DNA from: Phoronis australis
Lineage: Eukaryota; Phoronida; Phoronidae
Direction of reading: 5' to 3'
Length of the DNA stretch: 64,000 nt
NCBI GenBank assembly: GCA_002633005.1
Contig: NMRA01000425.1
Span: 252,408 to 316,407 of the forward strand
Each line of letters starts with the position of its first letter. Position 1 is the stretch's first letter. Positions 25,501 to 37,500 of the stretch are shown here, one piece after another. The notes beneath the pieces were generated by a model, which was given only the letters and a program-made list of their open reading frames with translations, ran no database searches and had not been told where the DNA came from. The translations under genes and the position numbers were made by a program.

Positions 25501-28500
25501 GAACACGTTGAGAAAGCACACCTGTTTTAGGGCTACTGCAGGGTCATGTTTCGGTCCCAAGACATAGACTCTCTGCCCCTTGCGCAGGGTTCCACTGTAA
25601 ATTCGGGCGAAAGCCACGAAAACGTGATCCTTGTCCTCCTCTCCACTAACGTGTTCATCGTCTCTTCCCGAGTCAATAGGGACGATCGCTTGATTGCCTA
25701 CAAAAAAGTATTTGATTGGTTAACCAAAGGAAAGCGCAGCTACATACATTGTGTAAACCAATAGACAGAAAATGCCAAAAGAGGGAGACCATGTCAATGC
25801 CACATACATTTCCGTGTTTTAAATCCATCCAAATCAACAGAAAGGCTCAAGAGTAGACATTCAAGCACAAGCAAACATTTGTTTGAAAATTTACTCAATG
25901 CAAAACCAGGGATCATGTTTAGCAACGCGCATTCCTAAAAAAATCATTTTCAGCCAAGGAGTGCATTTAATCAGAGAAAAATCTGTTGTGTGCAAAGTTG
26001 AAACAAGATTTGTTCCAATTCTTGTAAGAAATGTAAGCCATTGGTTAATACAGATGTACAACAAAATTGGACGACTCAAATAAAATATGAAGAAAAGCTG
26101 TCAGTAGTACAAAACAGAAAACCTTGGTCACTTTGCACTGACTGAGCAAGGTATCCAAGATGTATTACATGCACTACATATCGTATTACTGAATCACTCT
26201 GTAATCACCATGTGATTATCTTGTTAAACAATATTCCCCCAAAAATTAGAATCCGTAATGCCGTTCTCATCACAAAAGTAGTTGGATTTAGTTCAAAATT
26301 GTCTAGCTTCATCAAATTTTGATGAAAATCCAAAAGGCAAACAAATGAAAAATAACAGTAAACTGCTTGGAAATTCACCAAAATGCGTTGCTTCGAAATC
26401 TTGTCCATTTTCGACGAGAGGGATTTTGTGGACTGTGTAACAATCCTAACCATTCGCCTATGGAATGTGGTGTCACCTACCATCATCAGCAGTTGGTTTA
26501 GCGGCCATTAGGTTGGCATGTCTCTCCCGTGCAATCTCACGGCGATGAGCTAGGTCTTCAACCGTCAGTGGCCTACGAATGAAACCAAATAACTTCTGAT
26601 ATTCTCCTGTCGTTCAAATGTTGAAAACCAGTGAAAGACGTGGACATGCAAAATTACACAGCTACAAAAACTTACATTAGGTGAAGGATGACTGCGATTT
26701 CATTTCCCAGAATTCCCCCAAGTACCAACATGCAATACGGACATGCACAGAGCAAACCATTCTTTAAAGCCCTAGTGCGGTCAAGAAAAGTACAAGCACC
26801 CTAGAGGAATTCCGGGAATACATAAAGACAGTCATCCTTCACTTATAGTAAGATCTGTGGAATTTTATTCCTTTTCCCAGAATTCCCCCTAGTACCAACA
26901 TGAGATACGGAAATGCGCAGAGTACACAATTAATATATGGACATTTTTTCCAGTGGGAAGACATGAGAGATGTGGACATGCACAGATCAAACCATTACAC
27001 GGATATTCTTTCTAGGGGGAAGTCGTGTTTTTCTATGCTCATCCTTGTGCCTATCATCAACTTTATGCATTAATTACTTGCTTGCCAATGTGCCTTCTGA
27101 GCTCAACTTTCAAGTCCCACATTGGTACTTGGGGGAATTCTGGGAAGGGATACTACTAAAGAAGTATTAAAGCAATTTAATTCGAGTCACTAGAGCCACT
27201 GTTATTACCATTTCTAAGCTAAAGCCATTACATTTACAACACAAGAATGCCATTCTAGTTACAAAATAATTCATAACATTACATCTAGTTTTCCTCAATT
27301 GCTCTTAACATTGGTGTCCATTCCTGCAAAAAAATACTCGGCCTAATATATCCAGGCGATACCTTTGTTTATTCTGAGGGAGCATCTTCCGATCGACAGC
27401 AACCATCTTAGACACAAACACAATGACTGGGCTTTCCTCTGAAGGGTTACAAGCCAGGAAATCTGAAATTGAAGCACACAATCTGTATAACAATATAGAC
27501 AGAATGAAAATAAAGACCCGAGACAGTGTTACGTGTTGCGGGAATATACTGTCGTTCTTACTGAAATTCAATAATAAGATGACAGTATGTTCCCGTGTTA
27601 TGCATTTGTTCAGCAGAGTAGTTGCCAGTCTCAAGCGAGACGAAGTACAAGACAAATTTATTGTTCATATAACAATGTCATGTGACTTGAAAGCAATATT
27701 TATTATTATTCACTTTTGTTTATTTTTCTTACTACTATTATTTTCAGAAGACGATACTTAAACTGATCTGACTGACAAATTTGATGGAATGCTTGTAACT
27801 TTAAGCCATTTACAATGGACAAAAATAAAAAAACGCCTACGATTAGCATGAAAAATCAGAAAGGCAATATTAATTATAACAGAAGCAAATAGACTATCAA
27901 AAGAGCGAGAACTTCAACACCATTTTAAACTGACTAAAACAAACAAAATTATTCCCCATCACGACGGATCGGCGGAAGCAGAATTCATCGTCGGAGTAAG
28001 CGTCCCTCGGCAACAGAGAAGAGTAACTTAACAGGAAAGTTAGTAATGTGACTGAACCATTTCATAGTAGGAACTTTGTCTACATAATAGTCATTAGGGC
28101 TGTTCCAGTAAAATCCGTGTGGGAGGGGGGGGGGGACGGCAGTAGAAATAAAAATTCATGGGNNNNNNNNNNNNNNNNNNNNNNNNNNNNNNNNNNNNNN
28201 NNNNNNNNNNNNNNNNNNNNNNNNNNNNNNNNNNNNNNNNNNNNNNNNNNNNNNNNNNNNNNNNNNNNNNNNNNNNNNNNNNNNNNNNNNNNNNNNNNNN
28301 NNNNNNNNNNNNNNNNNNNNNNNNNNNNNNNNNNNNNNNNNNNNNNNNNNNNNNNNNNNNNNNNNNNNNNNNNNNNNNNNNNNNNNNNNNNNNNNNNNNN
28401 NNNNNNNNNNNNNNNNNNNNNNNNNNNNNNNNNNNNNNNNNNNNNNNNNNNCTCTGTGATCGACTGCACATCAACGTCTCGATACGTTCGGGGACCATTT

Positions 28501-31500
28501 GCAGAGGAGAGGGAAGATGGTGGACCACCATGGCTGAGGCAGAGAAGATGTAGTAACTATATGTCAATTAACAATGTAATGTTCTAAAAGGAAGTTTAAA
28601 AGCAATCCCAGTATTTTGTGTTGGCTTAAGAACAGGTGATTCTTGGAATTACACAGGAAAGAGATCTGTAAATGGTCCAAGTACTGTTTACTTGCTGTAC
28701 CTGAATGTATTTTTGGAAACGCACACACAGCTCGGCCATAAATAACCATTCATGTTTAATTAAAAGTGCACCATACAATTTGCGCCTCCATTTAATTAAC
28801 CTTAATGAATGTTAAAACATTTCCTTCCATTTATTGGCTCATGATTCAGTTTAATGCTCTCTTTATGCTACTTAGTGTAATTTTATTTTGTTTTCACTGA
28901 AACGTTTCCATCCAATAATTCATGTAGAAAGAACAACATCAGTCACTGTTAGCCTTTGAAAACGGCGATTACGTATTCAATATGAATTCTTCTAGCGACA
29001 CCAAAAATTTTGCAAACCAGAAGTTTTAAGTCCAACAAAGACTTTTCACATGATAAGTAACAAAATGCAATTCTGTTCCACTTCCTGTGGTGCCACGGTG
29101 CTAACCCGATACTGGACAGGTGAAATTCACCTCCGGTTTGTAGATCCACGCTGGTGCAGCATGTGCACAGTTTTTGACCTTAAGCAAGCTTATCCAACAG
29201 GATGACGATTTTGTCCCACTTTTTTGCTTTTTTTTGCTATGTTTGAAAACCCGCAAGTAGACTATTTGAAACACTTCTCAATCCACGAACACAAACTGGT
29301 CACGTGATGCAAAGACACGTATGAGCCCGAAACACAGCTGAGGGTATTACCTAGGACAGCTTTCGATAGGGGGAGCCACTGACTGCACATGGCCTGTAGT
29401 TGAACTCGGCCATCGGCGTGTCGAGCATCGCGACTATTAATCTTAATGCTGAGCGATGACAGAATCTTTTCAGTTTTCTCCTTGTCCCTTTAACAATATG
29501 CAACATTATAGGTAGACAGGAATATGCACAATTCAAAACATTTGGACAGCACGGAGCATATGACAAACTTTGCCCTTTATTGACTGCACTGGACAGCATT
29601 CTTATAAACGGCTTTTTCTCATAAAGAACAATACTTCTGTAATCAATTTCTCACGTGCTGCAAATTCGTTCTTTAAAGCAGACGTCTTTCCCCATGAACA
29701 ACCTATAACTTTGCTCTATGATCAGCAGGCATATATATGTATATGTATATGTAAATATATATATAAATGTATTTGTATATATGCATACATATAGTAATTA
29801 AATATATATACACACATATACACACATACAGAGCATGTGTTTGACCCTATGTAGGATACACTTGGTACAATATAATATCACACCAGTGACAATGCTACAG
29901 CTGAGTGTAACTGAAGTTGATGATGAAAGAAGCATCATCAAAACAACACAAGTGTCGTACGTGGAAATAAAGCTGGTGAGAATGTATTCAGAACAAAGCA
30001 CTGTTAGTGAGACTGTCTTATATCTAACGATTCATGAGGAAGGAAGATTGTCCACTATCATTTTCAAACCAGGGGGTTTGAGACTATGACCGATAACTCC
30101 GTTTATAAGAAAATTAATGCAAAATGTCATTGACAATGTAACATTTGACAAGACTGTGAGGTGGATTGGGAAGTTAAATCCCGCAAGGTCCAAGCTGCAT
30201 CCCATAGTTTTACATTTGCAACTTCAACAGGTTTAGCAGAGGTCAGGCCACATGCAGATTTTTCACAAGGGAGCCATGGAAATCTAATTACTGGCACCAA
30301 TCACTGAATTATCATGACCAAAATGTAATGAATCAGACATATATGAACTGGACTATCTTGTGCACTCGAAATCATCTGATATGTCACCAACACACTCAAA
30401 CCACGTCATTATGTTGCGACACTCAACAAGTAAAACCCCCATTATAAGTGCTGAAGAACAGAAGCATTTGTGCAGAGGATTTAATAATTTATACAGATGA
30501 TTTAGTGCTCAGAAATGATTTTCCTCGCTTTACTACCATAATGCATTCTACTGACATGACCTGATGTTTGCATTGACGATTTATGTTTGAGTATATGATG
30601 CTGCCGATCTAAGAAAGACTCAACTGTTCAATCAAATGACTTCATGCATCTGGCTGTCTAGTAACTTTGAATTTCCGTTACCATGATGACAATTCTAATT
30701 ATAAACATAGGCCTCACCTGTACAGGTACATGGCATCATAGACGGACCAGAGATTCTCCAGAATAAACTGGACAAACAATGGCTTCTTAGCTTTTGACTG
30801 TAAAGCAGACACAATGGAAATGAGGATTAGTGACGACCGATGGAGTAGGGGTTCTGTTATCTGCGGAATGGTCATTGCTTAGAGAAGACATTATAAATCA
30901 GTATTTATCTCACGATATCTATTAAGCGATACTTGCTTTAAGGGTTGCACAAAGAAAAACCACAGGGTAGGTTCCTGTAAATCTTGGCAGTCTGCACATA
31001 TTACGGATGAGAAACAAAAGTGTTATATTTCGAATTCTCACAAATGCGCATTCTACTTTCTCTTAACACCACACAATATCCATAAGTAAAAAAACTCTTT
31101 AAGGTATACTACTATCATCTGCACAACACACACGTTTACATGATGTGTTGCTATTGGCAACACGCCACACTTGTCATTTCCTCCAATACCTGTGCTCCTT
31201 TCATAATCCTCTTTGTCTTTGTGTTAAGATAGTAATCGCCCCAAAGGGTCTTCAGAAGAACTGCCTCACTCAATCCAAGTTTGCTGGCATACAGTTTGGC
31301 AAAGTGGTCGATGCTGAAAATTATGGTGTACAGAATGATAGTCACCACAAGACATAAGAAAGCCCACTGAGTGGCACAGAAACATTTATACTGAAGATTT
31401 ATAAAGATTCAGCAAAATTATAGCCTAGTGGTTAGCACAGCTAACCATGTTGAGAGCTTCGAACAACCACAACTAACTTTTCCAGGAGTAACGGTTGTGT

Positions 31501-34500
31501 CCTACTTTGATTTAAATTCACATTAATCGCATCAAAAATTCCTCACCATTCATATTGCATTTGAAGAATTATTTTTAAGTGTAGATTAAGTTTAGCAATA
31601 CCCTTATGTAGTCATTTTACATTTCCCTGGTTAGATTCAGCCACAACGGAAAAAGTCGAGGAAACTCAACGATTGCTAATTCGATCCTCACAAAATATTG
31701 TTGACAGCATTGCTTTACACCACCAGAACAAACCAACAATCGCTTGAGTTTATATTGAAATTATTCACATGCTAGCATACCTAAAGCCCCATCCATCAAT
31801 GGAACTGGCAAAGACCACATTACCCAGGTCAGGTGAAAAGTACAGATGTTCGTCCTCAGCCTCCTCGATACCTGTGCTCCAGTCATACACCTGATCTGAG
31901 CACTTGAGCTCATCCTGGATACTGTTGCTAGGCGGTGGGTCACCTGAGAGGTCACCGACAGTCTCCTGCACAGAAATATCATAGCAAGACTTCACATAAT
32001 ATATATTCTGAATATTTTCCCAAAATTGTACAATGAGACCAATAAGAAGACATGATGTTACTACCTGATTAATCATATAATTTAATTTATTGCAAAAGGC
32101 CACGAGACATGTTTAATGGTATGAATCAATCCATGTTCAGCACCTAGTAGGAAATCATATGGCTCAAATAAATACTTACACCAGAAAACTTTTCCATGAA
32201 GTCAGAAGTAAACAGCTCTCCTGTGATTGCATTTATCTGAAAAGTACAAAAACCGATGTTTTGAACACAACAACGCTGCGTCACAAATAGCAAGCTGCAA
32301 GGGTTGTCAATACTCCCATAACAGAATTATAGAACTTAAAGCTGCAGTTCGCCCAGTTTAGCTGACTGAGAATAAAAATCGAATTAACCCCTTCGCTCTC
32401 ATAAAATTGGTCTAATTCCTTGCGTAACAGGATTCTATTTCCTTCATCACTAAAGACACACCGTCAGGCAGTTTGAAAGCCTACAGCACCATTTTCCAAT
32501 TCTCAATTACAAGGTTGGCCCATGCTAATGAACAGATGGTTTCTATGTTGAAAACTGAAATAGAATTCTATCAAGATAAAGAATGAAACTAATTGTACGA
32601 GAGTAAAAGCTCTAATATGTGTTTTTAGTCAACTAAACACGGCAAATGCAGCCTCAAATAATCACCTTTAAATACAAATTTTTCATGTGCAGTTGGTAGC
32701 AACGCAATCAGTCGAATATTCCCAACCGGCCTGACAGTTGTACAAGTATGCCAATGTGTCCTAAAAATATAGGATATTTTTTTGTGGAATACTATTGGTT
32801 ATGAGTACTAACGACAATTCCATGCCATTGTTTTACAAAACGGGGTATCCAGTTTTGATGACCAGTGACAAAGCTCAAGTTGTTGATGAAAGTCCCATAC
32901 TCTATGACTTGCACTAAGTCCCCTACTCAATGACTTGCACTAGGTCCCCTACTCTATGACTTGCACTAAGTCCCCTACTCTATGACTTGCACTATGTGTA
33001 TTCAACTACCCATGGCCCATGCCCACCTTCATGAAGACTGACTCAAGCGTCCGTGGGTAGACAAGGGAGAGCTACAATCCTTTACCTGCTCTAGAAGTTG
33101 CTGGAGATGGACGTGAGCTTCAGCAGGACTCATCTTCAGTTCAGTAATCAGTCGGTCTAACTTGTTGAGCACGAGAACTGGCTTTAACTTCTCTAGCCAG
33201 GCCTGCCGGAGCACAGCATGCGTCTACAAGGCAACATTTTCAATGACTTTCATAACACTAGCTTAGTAACGAAACATGCCAGAACAAAGAGATAAATCAA
33301 TAAATTAGTTTTTTTTGTGTCATAATTAATTTTGAAGACACATTACAACAAAATTATGGTATTTAAAAAACAAAATACTCGGAGATTAAGGATCTCACAA
33401 CCACCATTTACAACGGACACACCTTCCCAACAGTCCCAAAAACAAAAAGATGGAGACGTTACCTTTTTGGTCATGCCTAAAGGGTGCAGGCCCCTTGATT
33501 CCCACCTAAATCTAATTATGGAGTGAATGACTTGATACGACTAAAGTTTGTACCTGAGGACACACCCCCTCGACAACATCGACCAATACCACAGCTCCGT
33601 CACATAACCTGACAGCTGTTGACACCTCACTGGAGAAGTCAATGTGTCCAGGTGAATCTATCAGGTTCACTAAGTAATCTTTATTTTCTACAAATGCAAT
33701 GTAAAAAGAGCATTTTAAAAACTTACAGCTTCATACAGGATTTAGGCAACACCTTCATTATTGACATGCATATTGAGCAATTTCATTATTATACAAATGA
33801 GAGAGTGTTTTAACATATTATCCCATATGAGTCGAATCAGTCGAGTGCAATACGGCCATGTAATAAATGTTTTCGGTATTCACCTCCCGCACAACTTCAA
33901 AAGTGACCTCTGACATGGAAAGTTCAAAAGGTAAGTCAATGTCAACTCGACGTCGTTAACGGTTCGATCATCAAACTTTCCGAAAATGGTTTAAAGTAAT
34001 ACAATTGCAGCAGTAAAAATAACACTCAACTTGCAATCAGGTCCCAATCATAACATCTGGAACAGGACTGTTAATCATATGTCAGTTCTATTAGTTTTCA
34101 ATTGCTAAATATTATATCGTCTGCAACTCAGGCGCCATTTCCTCGGTAACTACAATATCGAATATATTGTTGTTATTGTACTATTTTCAGGAGATGTTAC
34201 AAGTTCAATTTACAGTTACCGTTGATTTCATCTTTTGTTATCTCTTTTCAAGTCATGAATCATTACATTTAAAACTGTTTTTTTTTTTACTAGACAAAAC
34301 TTGCAACCTAACGCGCAAGTACATACAAATAGGATGTGGTCCGTCATGTGAACAGTCTGAGTGAAGTTATTTAAAAAAATCTGACAAAAAATGAAAGAAA
34401 CTTAGGAATACAAACCGTATGGGATAACTAGAAAACGTATCTTGATTGGTGTACATGAAGTAATATCCCACATGAAATTATTCCGAGACCGAAGGTCGAG

Positions 34501-37500
34501 GTCGATACGCGAAATAATTTCTCGTGCGATATTACTTCATGTACGCCACTCTCAGTACATTTTGTGTATACGTATATTCAAATCATTACATAGATCTCCA
34601 TGATAGCAATTAGCAGCATATGTTCATAAAAACAACGATGTATTTAAACAGGTTTGACATGTCAAGCTGGTTTAAATCTAGTTGTTTTTATCATCATTAC
34701 ACATAGAAATTGGAGCAGAGCAAACAATGTGCTATAAGGGACACACATAGATATTGGAGCAGAGCAAACGATGTGCTATAAGGGACACACATAGATATTG
34801 GAGCAGAGCAAACAATGTGCTATAAGGGACACACATAGATATTGGAGCAGAGCAAACAATGTGCTATAAGGGACACACATAGATATTGGAGCAGAGCAAA
34901 CGATGTGCTATAAGGGACACACATAGATATTGGAGCAGAGCAAACAATGTGCTATAAGGGACACACATAGATATTGGAGCAGAGCAAACAATGTGCTATA
35001 NTATTTAAACAGGCTTGACATGTCAAGCTGGTTTAAATCTACAGTTGTTTATGTATTTAAACAGGCTTGACATGTCAAGCTGGTTTAAATCTACAGTTGT
35101 TTATGTATTTAAACAGGCTTGACATGTCAAGCTGGTTTAAATCTACAGTTGTCTTTATCATCATTACGCATAGAAATTAGAGCAGAGTAAACGATATGCT
35201 ATAAGGGACGTCCATTAAATTCACGTCATACAGTTAGACTGACTGCAATCATCAAAACTGAAACTCCACAAACAAGCCAATCCAAATAGTGGAATTTACT
35301 GAGTCTTTCACTAAGGTACTCCTGGCTGACAAAGAAGTGTTTGCACTTTGAAAGCTGGCGTTCTTATTGGAATGCACCTTACTCACGCCATATTACAATG
35401 AGCTTTCATTTAGATTTTAAAAACAACGCATTCCGCGCTAAATCACATTGCAAAACGGGATTTTTTCTTGTGCTTAGTTATATTTATGTCTCAAATGCAT
35501 TGTTTTTTAACCTAAAGAGGCTCATTTTTAAAATGGTGACTGCATGAATAAGGTCAACAAAAATTAATGTGCTGCTACATTGCATAAACAGTGTTGAATG
35601 TTTTGATTTAATTTTGCTATCCTCACATGCCGTCACGTTGTGAAATAAGGCGGGTTGACACATCAAACTTTATACCAGTAAAGTATGATTGGAGCACAGC
35701 TCAAAGATGATATTTTTGGTTTAACAAACTGCCATATCTATATTTTATCCTACTTTCAACTTGGCAATTTTTGACCCGCTGATGTAGTACACAATAAAAC
35801 TTCAGGCATTTCAATCATGGCATGTCTTAGAGGAAACGCCTGTGACAAAACGTGATGCAGTTGACTCGGTTGCCTTTATCTAAACACCACTTTATACTGA
35901 ATTCACCAGAATGCAGCCACTGGCCCGTGAACAAGCAGTTTACCATCAGATGTGTAGTGTAGAGATATTGCACTTGATTTCATGGTAATCCCTCTCAGTT
36001 GTTCTTCTTCCAAACTGTCCAAGTAGCGCAGCTGAAACAAGGGTACTACCATGAAAATAACATTAACACCTTGTTTTACTCACTCTATTTAGCCCGGTGG
36101 TAAAGGTCATTTGAAAATGCACTATGAACAGCAGATTTGCATTAAAATTCTGTTACAGACTGACAATAATGTTCTCATAAATAGTTCTGTAATAGCCACA
36201 GGTACACTTAGAACTATTAAGCCAACTTTAAAAGTGACATGAACAATAAAGCAACCCCACATACGCCCACCCTGAACTGAGAACACACACGAGTTATTTG
36301 CAGAAAGGAGCAGCAAACCACCAATCATATTCCTTTGCAGGTATCATTTCATTTATAATCAGAGACATTAACATGTTCAGCTGGACTATAGCGTACCTAC
36401 TACAAAATGCCTAAGTTATTGTGAGTGTGCCGCTCCCTTCTAGAGGATTGATTGGAATGATGGGACAGGTGGAGCTTCCTGTTGTGCTGCCCCAAGATAC
36501 GATCTGTAGTATTGTCACGTATCTTGGGCGACCACAGCGGGTCGCTCAACTTGTGCCACAATTCCAACCTTTCCTCTAGAAGAGAGCGAGATGCTCTCAG
36601 GAGCTTACGTATTTTTTAGTAAGTTTAACATAGGCAAGCTTGATTTCTCTGATTATGAACTTCATTTTCAAATGACCTTTATCACCAGGCTAAATAGAGT
36701 GATAAAGATTTACATTTCAAGCCATTTCAATGCAAAACGATGCTGGAATGTAAGTTTTATCAAATAATTTTTAGGAAAGTTCCATTATAATAAAATTTCT
36801 AATGTTTAATGCCAATTAATGCGGTACCAACTAACTTTACTGGTCACATTCTGTTATGAAAAACTGGCACTCGCCATTTCAAAACCATTCTTCATATTTC
36901 AGACCCAACAAACATTAATTTTTTTCTAACCAAGCTTCCACATATTTTTAATTTCTGTTGACAATTCTAAGAACACTCAGGCACATCTTCGCCTCCACTA
37001 ATTAAAGCTATTGTTACTCGGTCAACGAGACAAACTTTTGATTAACACCGGTTAACACTACATAACTGATCTCAGCTTGTTTCTTATTCAGATGAGAAGT
37101 TGTTTCCAGACTGGAGAACACTCGACATTTGCTACTGCTAGACAGCACGCTCAGTATATAAAATGACAAGCCACGGCAAGCCAACTTGATGAGTATGACC
37201 TTAAACATTAACAAATTGTCAGTTCATTGCAAGCCCAGAAATCACATATGGTGTTTGAATGAAGAACAAACTGAGATCACTTTACTATTTGCACGCAACC
37301 TAAACCAAATTTTTGACGATAGATAACTGAAGTAAAGACTGTGATTCATTTCAAAAAGCGAATAACAGCTTTTCAGTACAAATGATACTGTCCCACCTTG
37401 CCAGCCAAACGTTGTGATATAATTCCATTACTGGCCACCAGGGCATCGGCCATAGTGGTCTTGCCATGGTCCACGTGGGCCAAGATACAAATATTTCGAA

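Noticed and set aside
28048-28587. Open frames across the 28163-28451 gap
   Set aside because: These are N artefacts. The only supported coding sequence is EFL1 exon 10 on the minus strand at 28452-28533.
29351-29599. Minus-strand frame read as [16 protein letters not shown]
   Set aside because: The correct EFL1 frame is shifted by one base ([13 protein letters not shown]) and matches the family; this frame is a shadow.
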